Below, piece after piece: positions 47,120 through 57,553 of a stretch of 64,000 bases of DNA; position 1 is the first letter of the stretch; the number at the start of each line of letters is the position of its first letter. The DNA comes from Thozetella sp. PMI_491 (lineage: Eukaryota; Ascomycota; Sordariomycetes; Chaetosphaeriales; Chaetosphaeriaceae). The stretch covers positions 124,001-188,000 of the forward strand of contig MU270057.1 of assembly GCA_021432635.1 (NCBI GenBank), in the 5' to 3' direction. Both the position numbers and the translations under genes were made by a program. The notes beneath the pieces were generated by a model. It was given only the letters and a program-made list of their open reading frames with translations. It ran no database searches and had not been told where the DNA came from.

Positions 47120-48787
47120 AGTGGAGGGGTTGGGTGAGCAATAGGCGACGGCGTCTCAAAACGTACTTTGCCTATTTGGCCTGATTGTGGTACGACCAAA
47201 CAAACCGCAGCGGAGTTACGAGTTGTACAGCAGATATAACTATCCAATGTAAGGCGGCAGCTTCGCGGAACAGGCCCCCGAGTAAGCCACATTCTCACTG
47301 GGAGGACAGCTCCGAACTTTCCATGCGCAAAATAAGCTTCAGAGATTAATTCCAATTGGTTTGCTCCCTCCGGCCGGACAAATGATCAGAGAAAGATCCG
47401 AGTCAAATCGAACGATCATAGCATCCCACACATCTTCTTGGGCTGGCCTATAAATTGCTATTTACCACTGCCTATGGACGCTGATGAGATCATTTTTGGT
47501 CCCCCCCGGTCCTTGTCAAGATTTGCACACCATCTACCATAGCACTGGTCGTCTGTGTGTTTTGATGGACGTCTATTGCTGGCGTTTTGCTAGCAAATAG
47601 CAGGAGAAGTGGGAGAAGAAACGAGACGGACTTGGTTTCCGTTTTGGGGATCGAGGGCAGCTCCAGAAATCGCGGCACTATCCTTTTTACCCTTCCCAAC
47701 GCCGTTTACGCATTTCGCTTCCAAATCACCGATACCTTATCTCGAAAAGCGCTATCTTTACCTACTGCATCGATAAAGCACCAGTCGGGGGTTTTCTTGG
47801 AGTGGGAAAACTGTCTTCGTGTTTCCTCCCTTCGGAATGGAAGTGGGGCAAGTTCGGAAGTTCCGATGCGGGTCTGGTCTAGGCTAAGCCGGCGCCGCAC
47901 GAGCATGGCGCTCTCACCGCAGCCAAACTCGAAAGGGCAATGTTACGCCGGTGTTCCGATAAGGGCGACTTGTTGGCTAAAGATAGGCGCAATGCAGGAG
48001 CTCCGTGGAAAGCGACGATCTAGCTGCGCTGCGGTTGGCCCTCTGTTATGCGCCGGCATGGAAAGAGTTGGATTTAACTTTGACTAAGGGCTGCACAAAT
48101 GAGGCACGGGGCAGTAGTAGCTTGGGGAAGTTCACCCAACCCAAAATCGGGTAAGGGCTGGTGGCGGTCGGGTAAGGGAGATACCTCACTCGCCGGAGAC
48201 AGGATGTACCTCGGATCTTGACACGCCGCGACGGTGCTCGCTATTGGTGTTCGTAGGTGCTCCTAGCTGGTTTCTCATCAAACATAGTGGAGAGTGTACA
48301 TAGGCTGGAATGCCCTCAGAAGTTTCATGGTACAAGTGCTGTGAGCATGCCGCACCTAGGTTGCGCTTCCACAGGGGGTGTGGCGCTGTACCCCAGACTG
48401 TCCTGCCGCCGTGCGTCAGTATCGAGAGTGGTTAAGCGGCGTCATGGGAGCCCACTTCCCCGCATCATCTGCAACAGCCAGAACTTTTCCGCTATCTTGG
48501 TTCAGGAGTCTAGGGCTTGTCCGCTATCAAAGAGCGCCGCGAGTGGGCCTCTCTTATCTTGACCTACGGTATCTTATCCCTGCACCAAGGATTCCAATGG
48601 AGCTCAATGCCCCTTCGCTTCCAAGAGACGACTGCAACATTTGCATTCCCAGAATCCTCACTCGCGAGTCTGTCTGTGTCTTTGTCACTCCTGTATCCAC
48701 TCTACCTCGTGAGAGTTGAGACCAATTGACCCCAGGCCCTAACCTGCACAACTCGCGAGCCCCCCCGGTCGAGGATTAAAACCAAAG
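47120..48787. promoter_or_regulatory. Large divergent upstream region, ALDH 2 / regulator 3
   Basis: The 1.67-kb divergent region has a perfect palindrome TCCGGCCGGA (47369-47378), and CGGAAGTTCCG near 47855. ORFs within it (47587-48087, 48257-48562) lack features. Unusually long for this compact cluster, it could hold an unseen short gene, though I cannot support one. Confidence 0.5.
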
Positions 48788-51359
48788 ATGAACGACGTAC
48801 ACAGCCGGGTATCCAAGCGCCCTACAAAGGGAGACTTGGAGTCCGGGAAGCGCAGGGTTCCCTATGCTCTAAGAGCCTGCGATGCTTGCAGAAAACGCAA
48901 GGGCAAATGCTGCGGTCGGCAGCCATGCGAATACTGCGCCGGTCGCAACCAGTCCTGCCACTTCTCACCATTTACCGGCGAATGGCGACCCGGGGCAGTG
49001 AATATAGATCCGATTCATCATGAACACAGCGGTACTGGCACTCAGCCTTCAGCACCGCCAGCGTGGACGTCAGAGTGCGTTCATCCTTCCTACTCGTCGT
49101 CCCTCACATATCATGTCCTGCCATTTTGCTAACCCAAACCAATCCCAGTGCTCTTGGTTCACTAGGAGAGCTCGTGGCCAACCTACAAGGTCAGATTGAC
49201 AGCCTCAAAGCCCAGGTGAGGAACAGCCACGATGTCAACAGCTCGGCTAGGGAGCCATCTCTATCCTCAACGGACACTCTCGTGGGGCCTTCAACGGGTA
49301 GTCAAGCACCGGACGCAGCTTCCGATTTAGATAAAGTCACATCCAAAGTGAACCAAGACTCGACATTATACCCCCTCGGCGAAGTGCCCGTTAAGCATGT
49401 AACGCGTAGCCACTTCTACGGCCCCACCAGTCCTGACTTTGGCTTGAACGTGGCGCAGATCAAGCTGCGGCAGGGGAGCTTCTCCGGGTCGAACCTGGAT
49501 AGTCCCAACCTGGCGAGCATTGACGAGAACCAGACGGACGATGAAGACCCCAGCGGCGACGACGCCGCTGGCGAACAAGGCAGGGAGGCAGCAACCAACC
49601 GTCGCATGACCAACCCGGCGGTGAGCCAGAGGCTTCTGCAGTTCCGCAACTTCTTTGTTGTGCGGGAGGCGGTTCGCCTCCTTCTCGTGTACCAGGAAGT
49701 TGTGGGCCAGTACCATCCCATCCTAGACGTCGACATGCTCGTCAAACAGGTTGAGTGGTGGTACAGCTGGCCCAGAGGCCAGCAGCCTTCCGGCCTCACC
49801 GCGATCGATGAGACTAGCCTCTTAATCGCCAACCTTGCCATGGCTATCGCACTATGCATCGAATGCACATCACCTAAGACAGAGAACTGCAGCGTGCGAG
49901 ATAAGATCTATGCCGGCTGTCGTGAGCTCATCAATGCCAAGATCATGTCTCCTAACCCTAGCTTAAAGCATGTGATAATTATGCTCCTAGTTGTAAGTAT
50001 CCCGCTTCTGGATGCTCAAATCCATCGCATGGGGGGGTTTAGACTCTAACACAGTCTGCTAGGGGATATTTCACTTTTATCGAGATGTGCTACGATATGC
50101 ATGGCGCATGTGTGGACTCGCCGGCCGGACTTTGATGGAGCTCGGTTTACACAACCCGGATGTGTCAAGGCACGTTCTCAGCTCAAAGGAACAGTGGACC
50201 GAGTACGCCATCATCACCACTAGCATCATCGTGCTTGATCGCCAGTGGAGTGCTGCCACCGGACTGCCAACGCACTTCTCGAATACCGATTTTGACTTAG
50301 ATCTGAAGAACTCGGTATGTGTAGGATCTGACTTCTGTCTAGTCTAGTTAACCTATAATCATCGCTAACGGATTTGTCGTCCAGATCAAGAGTCCATATC
50401 TTAAAGGAATGATGGCATTCATCCTAATCAGCGACAAGTTCAGCGAGCCCAGTTCACGCGTGGCCAATGGAGGGGCCTACGAGGACGACGACGAATTTGA
50501 CATTATGAATTTCCAGATCGAGCAGTGGCGAAAGAAGGCGGTTGGGAGTTACGGCTTCCAGCAGATCCGTGCCGGTCAGTCGCCCTCTGGCTACCCTCCG
50601 GCCTGGGCGATCCTCCTCGACCTGCGAGCGAACGCCGTGCGCGAACTGCTGCTTCGACCATTCTTCTTTTCAAACACGTCGGCAGCAGCGAGCCGGAGGA
50701 ATATCCAGCCAGGTCTCAGGCTCATTACGGATTCCATCGATGTCCTTTCTACTCTCGACAAAACCACAGAGATCTATCGTCAGCATCACCCTTGCTTCCA
50801 GCATATACTAGCCACGTCCTGCGCTCTCCTGTTCCTCATTGTTGTCTACGTGGAACAGAACCGCGCCAGTCTCGGTAGCGACCTACCTGAAGGTTACGGT
50901 GCGTCAGTAAGCCGGAATTTCAAGAACGCGTACTCGCTTGCGAGCACGTACAGCAAATCTTCGCGCGCATCGAAGAGATTGTGGAAGCGCCTGGTGCTCA
51001 TGAAGAAGCTACTCATCGACGCGGGCCTTTTGCGTGCCGACGACACGGCGCCAGACACAACCCAACCGGTAGCCCCAGTCGCACCACCCGCCCCGGAGCC
51101 TCCTCGAGTCGAGAATGTTTACTCAGCCACTAAGGACGCAGTGAACATGCCACACTCTAGGGATGCTAGGGTACACGACCCCCCATTGGCCCCTTCGTTC
51201 ATAGACTTGGAGCATGAGTACCCATTCTCAACAGACTCTTCTTCGCCTTCAGACTCTCTGCCTGGGTTAGGTCCTCATGAGCTGAACATGGATTGGGCGG
51301 CATCGATGACGGAAGAATGGTCGATGAACAATACAAATGGTCTCTTTTGGGGCATATGA
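48788..51359 (+). CDS. Zn2Cys6 transcription factor (regulator 3)
   Basis: Exons 48788-49074, 49149-49992, 50063-50314 and 50385-51359 give 785 aa. The zinc cluster has Cys31, Cys34, Cys41 or Cys42, Cys47, Cys50 and Cys57 (ACDACRKRKGKCCGRQP). A short coiled coil follows (LGELVANLQGQIDSLKAQV), as expected for dimerisation. The fungal-specific domain includes FRNFFVVREAVRLLLVYQEVVGQYHPILD and YRDVLRYAWRMCGLAGRTLMELG. The C-terminus is Pro- and Ser-rich and ends in Trp-containing acidic patches (MDWAASMTEEWSMN) suited to activation. It is surrounded by the UbiX/UbiD, ThDP and dehydrogenase genes and is the best candidate to bind the TTCCG-N8-CGGAA sites. It converges on the UbiX gene with only 79 bp between stops. 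Confidence 0.88.
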
Positions 51360-51438
51360 CAATGTGTGGACAAATTGTACATTAGTAACTTGTCGAACTA
51401 ATTTATGGATGGCGAAAGCTCGCCCCCACCCCAAAATG

Positions 51439-52272
51439 CTAGCCCGTGCTATGATACCCCTGATTAGATTCCCTCTTGAATCCGTCCCACCTCTCAAATC
51501 CATCTGTGTGTATACCTAGAGAATCCAGCATCCTGCCTACCCCCTGATTGACTATGTCCTCCAGGCTCTCGGGTCGTGTGTAGAATGCGGGCATGGGAGG
51601 GAAGATAACGGCGCCTGCGCGCCGCAGGAACAACATGTTGTCCAGGTGTACGTCGGACAATGGTGTCTCGCGTACAGCAAGCAGTAGCCTGCGCCCCTCT
51701 TTAAGACTCACGTCGGCGGCGCGCGAGATCAAGTCATCGCAGAAGCCCACCCGGACTGCCGCCAGCGTTTTCATACTGCAAGGCACGATGGCCATACCAT
51801 CGTGCTGGAAGGACCCAGAGGCGATCGGCGCTGACAGGTCTTTGGCCGTGTAGTTGGCGTGGGCGAGGCCACGGATCTCACTCTCGGTCCAGTGTGTCTC
51901 ATACTTGAGCGTAGCCAGTGCCCACTTGCTTATGACCAAGTGTGTCTCAACGCCGAGGTGCCGCAGAACATTCAACATGCGGATTGCATACGGTGCCCCT
52001 GTTGCGCCTGTGATGCCGATGACGATGCGGCGTGGGCGATCGGGCATGTACTGGTGGCTGGAGGTAAGGGGAGGTGTGATACATGTGGAGCTGCCATGCG
52101 GTTTCTGGAAAGACGAGCTCGCTCTGCTTGAGGAATGGTTCTTCCTCATTGGTGCTTTGCAATGAAGGGAGGCTATGGGCCATCCGGACTGACATGTCTG
52201 GGTACGGACGGGCTGAAGGGCGACGCGGGAGATAGCTGTTGACGCCTCCCGCAACAAACTTCGCGGTGGCAT
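51439..52272 (-). CDS. PAD1: UbiX/PAD1-type flavin prenyltransferase
   Basis: An intronless 277-aa ORF. After an ~80-residue Arg/Ser-rich leader that looks mitochondrial, the flavoprotein core starts RRIVIGITGATGAPYAIRML. It continues through VISKWA, VPCSMKTLAAVRVGFCDDLISRAADV, RETPLSDVHLDNML and FPPMPAFYTRPESLEDIV, all hallmarks of UbiX. These enzymes prenylate reduced FMN with dimethylallyl phosphate to make the prenyl-FMN cofactor of UbiD decarboxylases. The UbiD-type gene is directly divergent across 655 bp, an arrangement also common for fungal PAD1/FDC1. The shared promoter carries a perfect TTCCG-N8-CGGAA repeat. Confidence 0.92.
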   Translation of the reverse strand: MPPRSLLREASTAISRVALQPVRTQTCQSGWPIASLHCKAPMRKNHSSSRASSSFQKPHGSSTCITPPLTSSHQYMPDRPRRIVIGITGATGAPYAIRMLNVLRHLGVETHLVISKWALATLKYETHWTESEIRGLAHANYTAKDLSAPIASGSFQHDGMAIVPCSMKTLAAVRVGFCDDLISRAADVSLKEGRRLLLAVRETPLSDVHLDNMLFLRRAGAVIFPPMPAFYTRPESLEDIVNQGVGRMLDSLGIHTDGFERWDGFKRESNQGYHSTG

Positions 52273-52927
52273 AGCTTTGCGTAGTCTCTCAAATCAGAAC
52301 CTAGAATCTAGAGAAAGCTTTGGTCCAGGCAGGCTAACTATCTGTGATCGCTGCCGAGATGCTTTACTGTGATAGTAGATACTAGGTTTACACAAGCAAC
52401 GTGTGGTTGTGATATGGTTGTGCCAGTCTCAAAATGTGGTGTCTCGAGCGGAGGTCACTGTCGCTCGCCAAAATATACTACAGAGAGCGAGCTTCTTAGC
52501 CCTCCCTACCCGCATTCGCCGTTAGCTTCAATCTCGCTACTGCTACACACATTACATACTGCCTCTGACAAAAGTCATTTTCGCTGTGGTTGGGCGTAAC
52601 AATGTCACCTATCCGCAATGGAGCAAGCCCCACTTCGCAACGAGGACGGAGGCGGACTAATTAATCGGTTCCGAGATAGGCCGGAATGCTTCCTAAAAGC
52701 ACATTGAGCGGTCCAGGAATGCGGACCGAAACTCGCTAGTGCAACTATAGGTACTCTTTTCTAACCTCCGAGTTGATGCAACGGCGCACTAGCGCCGGGA
52801 GAGCTCTGAGCTTGAAGATGCGCTTGAAGATGGGTGTAGCACCTTATACGGATCCTCGGTTTATCCTCGTCCCTGTTTTGTAGGTGTGTGGCTTCTCTAA
52901 GCTGGAATACCATTTTTCGAGAAATTC
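52273..52927. promoter_or_regulatory. Divergent promoter, UbiX / UbiD
   Basis: The 655-bp region drives both halves of the prenyl-FMN system and contains the operator-like palindrome at 52669-52686. CGGACTAATTAATCGG lies immediately upstream of it. Confidence 0.65.
52669..52686. promoter_or_regulatory. Operator-like TTCCG-N8-CGGAA (perfect)
   Basis: Perfect 5-bp arms around an 8-bp spacer (52674-52681). It lies 242 bp upstream of the UbiD start and 397 bp upstream of the UbiX start. Identical arms and spacing recur at 59423-59440. Confidence 0.65.
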
Positions 52928-54637
52928 ATGACAGCAGTGCCATCCATGTCTCTCGCACGCACACGCGGTCGGATGCTGCTGCCAAAGGCTACAACTACCT
53001 CTATCTCGACTCTTTTGCTGCCGGCACTGGCTCGTGGGGCGCATACTTCGAGAAAAGCAACCTCGAATATTGAGCCCGCTGCCGCACAACTTGACTTCCG
53101 GACTTTTATTGAGATACTTCGGCAGGATAATGATCTTGCCGAGATTAACCACGAAGTTGACCCTCATCTCGAGGTTGGAGCAATTGTGCGACGAGTCAGC
53201 GAAGTGAACGACAAGGCGCCACTCTTCAACAATGTAAAGGGAGCCAAGGACGGCCTTTGGCGCATGTTTGGAAATGCCGCGAGTCTAAGGAGCCGCAAAG
53301 AGGAGAGATTCGGTCGCATTGCAAGAAATCTCGGCATCCCTCCAACTTCAACCTGGCAGCAGATATGCGCACGTTGGCGAGAAGGCAAGAGGGCTAGCCC
53401 GCTTGTCCCAAATGTCCTTCCTACAGGCCCCTGCAAGGAAAATAAAATCTCGGGTGACGCCGTCGACTTGCACAAGCTCCCAGCCCCTTTACTTCATCAA
53501 GCAGACGGGGGCAAGTACATCCAGACATATGGTCTCCATGTGTTGCAGACTCCGGACAAGTCGTGGACGAACTGGTCCATCTTTCGCGGCATGGTGCACG
53601 ACAAGAACCGCCTCGTCTGTCTTGTGGGCAGCGGCCAGCACAACTCCCTGATCCGCGAGAAGTGGCTTGCAGCAGGAAAGACTGAGATTCCGTGGGCTCT
53701 AGCCTTGGGTGTGCCGCCGGCCGCTTCCATCGCCGCAGCCATGCCCGTACCCGAGGGCGTGTCAGAGGCTGAGTACGTAGGTGCCTTGGTCGGGAGGCCC
53801 CTCGACCTTGTCAAGTGTGAACTCAGCGACCTTCTTGTACCAGCAAACTCTGAAATTGTGATGGAAGGCACGTTCTCCTTTACGGATAAGGCCATGGAGG
53901 GGCCATTTGAGGACTACCTGGGACTTATGTTCGACGACGATTTGCATATGATGCCCCTCTTCACAGTCAAGACCATCACTTACAGAGACGATGCCATTCT
54001 TCCCGTGTCAGTTCCCGGACGCATCACCGACGAATCGGTAAGTCTCCCTTCCATGCATCGTTGGGTTGCCCCCATCCCTGCTAACTTGCGATGAAACTAG
54101 CACACAACCGCGGCGTTAGCAGCCGCCGAAGTCCTCGAGCTCTGTCAGCAGCACGGCCTCCCCATTCTCGACGCCAACGCTCCCCTCGAGACCCACGCCA
54201 CCTGGTGCGCACTGAAAGTCGACATCAAGAAGTTGGCAGAGATGAAGACAACTCCTGAAGAATTCTGCAAGAAACTCGGGGACTTGGTTTATAATGACAA
54301 GAGCTGCATGTTGGTCAACCGAGTTTTGCTCGTCGGCGACGATGTAGACGTACAAAATTTCAACGATATCGTCTGGGCCATGGCTACTAGGTGTCACCCA
54401 GGCAAAGGGGAGTATATCTTCGACGACGTGCCTGGGTTCTTCCTTACTCCCTACATGTCGCACGGGGTTTGCGACCCAAGGCGAGGAGGCAAGATCGTCT
54501 CGAACTGCTTACTCCCTATGGAATACGAAGGCAAGAGGAACTTCCGAGTGGTGGATTTTGAGAATTCATACCCAGAAGACATCAAAAAGCGGGTGTTGTC
54601 CAACTGGAAGAGCATGGGCTTTGTAACACCGGTATGA
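52928..54637 (+). CDS. FDC1: UbiD-family prenyl-FMN aromatic decarboxylase
   Basis: Exons 52928-54037 and 54101-54637 give 548 aa, including a ~45-residue Arg/Ser-rich mitochondrial-like leader. UbiD features include KAPLFNNVKG, PTGPCKENKISGDAVDL, TYGLHVLQTPDKSWTNWSIF, GVPPAASIAAAMPVPEGVSE and SHGVCDPRRGGKIVSN. Aligning by eye with Aspergillus ferulate decarboxylase, prFMN/catalytic residues Arg220, Gln237, His238 and Glu324 are kept. The third catalytic acid is Asp329 instead of Glu, and the hydrophobic stretch before the Gln-His pair (VIPPQH) is VGSGQH. Asp at that site is usual in bacterial UbiD acting on hydroxybenzoates, so a hydroxyaryl acid rather than cinnamate seems likelier. The symbol marks the family only. 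Confidence 0.88.
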
Positions 54638-55484
54638 TTATCGTGCGCCTTAGTATTCATGCTCATTCCTTCGCCGTCTTAGCTATAGGGAATACCTCCG
54701 TAAATAGACAATAGCAACTAACTGCTGACTTTTTGATGCCATAAACTTCGTTGTTCTCATCGATGCAACCAAAAGACGGGATTACCAGCTCTACTCCGGA
54801 GCCTACATCCGCCAAGAGGGCCGATTCCCATGTGGCTTATCTTCGCGCAGCCCACACGCTTATCACAGTCATATCTGCAATACACTAACTCCAAAGAGCC
54901 GGTCCGGCTCTGGGGACCTGGACAAGAGATAAGGCACCTGCGACTCTTGCTTGACTACGCCCTGGTAGCGAGTAGTGCAGTTCCGAATACCTACGGAGAG
55001 TCGCCGGAGGACCCATTCCGCAAGAATCTTGGCGCACGAGTTATCAATCCCAGGGTCTGTCCAGTTAGGAGCGCCCAATCTCAATTACAAATAGTAAAAT
55101 TGGGTTAGGTAGGGGGCTATGCTTGTTGATAAGGGCAACAGATGGCTGGAGAGGCCGCTAGGACGCTATATCCCCCACGTATCTCCGGAAGTAACCCTTA
55201 GTTGCTTCCGGTAGCCCCGGCGCCTCCCAAATAACCTGCACTAATTATGACAAGGGGCAAATTACCAGATACCTGCCCTGGATAATATCCCCAGGGCAAT
55301 AGTTGCAACCCAGATACGAGCAAGCAGCGCGCACATATCGGCGAACAGGTTATATTTGACCACTGACCCAATCGAGGTCCCTTGTTGCATGTAGCTCACC
55401 CTGCATCACTGATTAAATGTTCGCTCGAGGATCCTCGAATTTCTCATCGTTCCCGCTCAAATTACTTTCGACATCCACGCCACA
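54638..55484. promoter_or_regulatory. Promoter region of the MFS permease gene
   Basis: The 847-bp region includes the operator-like repeat at 54982-54999. ORF 54830-55108 lacks features. TTCCGGTAGCCCCGG near 55206 is a CCG-N7-CGG near miss. Confidence 0.55.
54982..54999. promoter_or_regulatory. Operator-like TTCCG-N8-CGGAG
   Basis: TTCCG, 8 bp (54987-54994), then CGGAG, one base short of the perfect palindrome. It lies about 490 bp upstream of the permease start and 345 bp downstream of the UbiD stop. Confidence 0.6.
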
Positions 55485-57032
55485 ATGAGTACCGACGAGG
55501 ATGGCGGTAAGAAGGATAATGTCCTTCTCTCGTCGCTGACCTCGAGCTCCGCTATCAAGATCAGCGACATTCAGGATCACCCGCCCAGCGAGTCTGCCGT
55601 CACAGAGAAGCCAGGATCTTCCACGGAAATGTTTGATCCCGAGATCGAAGCCCGCGTGAGGCGGAAGATTGATACTGCAATCGTCCCTTTGGCCACTTTA
55701 ATGTTCCTCTTTTGCTTCATCGACCGTGCCAACATTGGCAACGCCCGACTGGCTAGCTTCGAGGCTGATCTCGGTCTCAAGGGAAATGATTACAACGCGG
55801 TGAATAGCATCTTTTACATATCATACATTCTCTGCGAAATCCCATCCAACATCCTCTGCAAATATATGGGACCCGGCTGGTTCCTTCCGATCATCACCAT
55901 CCTTTTCGGTATCGTGTCTATAGCCAGTGCCTGGGTCAGCAACTACTCTCAGCTTGCTGCTGTTCGATTTCTTCTCGGCATGGTTGAGACTGGCTTAATG
56001 CCTGGGCTTTCTTATTATATGTCCCGCTGGTACCGCCGCTCCGAACTTACGTTCCGCCTCTCCATGTACATCTCAGCCGCACCACTCTCCGGAGCCGTCG
56101 GGGGTCTGTTAGCTTCTGGTATTCTTAGGATCCAAGGCTTTGGACCATTCCCTGCTGGGTCGTGGAGAACAATCTTTGTTCTTGAGGGCATTGTAACTGT
56201 CATCATTGGCCTTGTTGCCCTGGCCTTCCTGGCCGATCGTCCAGAGACGGCTCGCTTCCTCACGGAAGAGGAAAAGACCATTGCTATCAATCGGGTGAGG
56301 TCAGAAAGAGTCGGGACTTCGGATGTCGTCGATAAGTTGAATTTCAAAAAGCTCTGGAAGGGTGCTGCAAACCCAGTAACCGCTGCAACCGCTATCACCT
56401 TCCTTCTCGAAAGCATCACTGTCCAAGGGCTTACCTTTTTCGCCCCGACTATTGTCAAGACCATCTTCCCACAGGCCTCTGTGGTTCAACAGCAGCTGTT
56501 AACTGTTCCGCCTTATATCTTTGGTGTTATTTGCATCTTAGCTACATGCTACAGCAGCTGGAAGTTCAATACTCGGCAGCTCTTCATTATCATCACCTCG
56601 CCGGCAATCATAATCGGTTATCTCATCTTCCTCGCTACTCGGAACTCGATCGCTCGTTACATAGCAACCTTCTTGATTGCTAGCTCAGCCTTTACGATGG
56701 GTCCGCTTTGCCATTCACAAGCCGCTGCTAACGTTAGCAGCGACTCGGCTCGCAATATGGCGATTGCCGTGACTATGTTCTTTGGGAATATCGGCAGTTT
56801 AATTTCCACCTGGGCATTTCAGTCATGGGACGGCCCTGACTATCATATAGGCAATGGGCTGAATTTTGCTACGTCTAGCACGATGATGATAATTGCCACT
56901 CTGACCTTGTTCTGGATGAAATGGGACAATAACAAGAGGGACCGCAGCACAGACAGTGCATTGGATGGCCTGTCGCAGCAAGAAATTGAAGAGCTGGAGT
57001 GGAAGCATCCTGAATTCCGTTGGATGCCATGA
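55485..57032 (+). CDS. MFS anion permease (allantoate/nicotinate permease family)
   Basis: An intronless 515-aa protein with 12 predicted membrane spans between a ~65-residue polar N-terminus and a short C-terminus. The first helix IVPLATLMFLFCFIDRANIGNARL is the signature of the anion:cation symporter branch (Dal5/Tna1-like). It is followed by YILCEIPSNILCKYMGPG, LLGMVETGLMPGLSYYMSRWYRRSE and FLADRPETARFLTEEEK in the central loop. Such permeases import organic acid anions with protons. In this cluster it probably imports the aromatic acid substrate. An operator-like site lies in its promoter. Confidence 0.92.
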   Translation: MSTDEDGGKKDNVLLSSLTSSSAIKISDIQDHPPSESAVTEKPGSSTEMFDPEIEARVRRKIDTAIVPLATLMFLFCFIDRANIGNARLASFEADLGLKGNDYNAVNSIFYISYILCEIPSNILCKYMGPGWFLPIITILFGIVSIASAWVSNYSQLAAVRFLLGMVETGLMPGLSYYMSRWYRRSELTFRLSMYISAAPLSGAVGGLLASGILRIQGFGPFPAGSWRTIFVLEGIVTVIIGLVALAFLADRPETARFLTEEEKTIAINRVRSERVGTSDVVDKLNFKKLWKGAANPVTAATAITFLLESITVQGLTFFAPTIVKTIFPQASVVQQQLLTVPPYIFGVICILATCYSSWKFNTRQLFIIITSPAIIIGYLIFLATRNSIARYIATFLIASSAFTMGPLCHSQAAANVSSDSARNMAIAVTMFFGNIGSLISTWAFQSWDGPDYHIGNGLNFATSSTMMIIATLTLFWMKWDNNKRDRSTDSALDGLSQQEIEELEWKHPEFRWMP

Positions 57033-57553
57033 AACCCATCGTTTTGGCGTGCCACCCTCTTAGAGCTTGTAGCACAGAATCCTTGGTTGAAGGGTGACTG
57101 GTCTTTGAGTTGCTTGCAAATAAGGCACAGTTAGCGTTAGTGCATGGAGTTGATATGCAGCGCTTTCATACTCCAACTAGGTGATCAATAATACAAATAT
57201 CCATTTCAAGATCTTCATCCTCTTGCAGTGTAGCGATCGGACTTGTATAATGGCGAGCAGATATTGTTACATTTTACGGAAAGTAGGTGTGGCAACAACC
57301 TGCGGAAGGCGCCCACTGTAAAACGCCTCAGCCCTACTTCTAGCTACATTTAGCATGTCTATCAAGAGAGCAGTTACGAAGGCTGATATAACTCGAAATA
57401 GATTGAAGAAGCGAGACTTCGTTTATTCGAGCATAGAATTTAGTAATCGTTTCAGCACAGATACATAGAAGACTGACGAGCACGCCACTCTTTTCCTTCC
57501 TCTCCGAGGCAGCCTCAAGGCACCAAAGCCTGGGAACATGGTACTAAAAGCAC
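57033..57553. other. Convergent 3' flanks
   Basis: This 521-bp spacer lies between the convergent permease and flavin-oxidase genes. No other feature was seen. Confidence 0.5.

Noticed and set aside
47587-48087. 166-codon plus-strand ORF in the long divergent region
   Set aside because: No motif and no intron-supported extension; composition resembles random translation.
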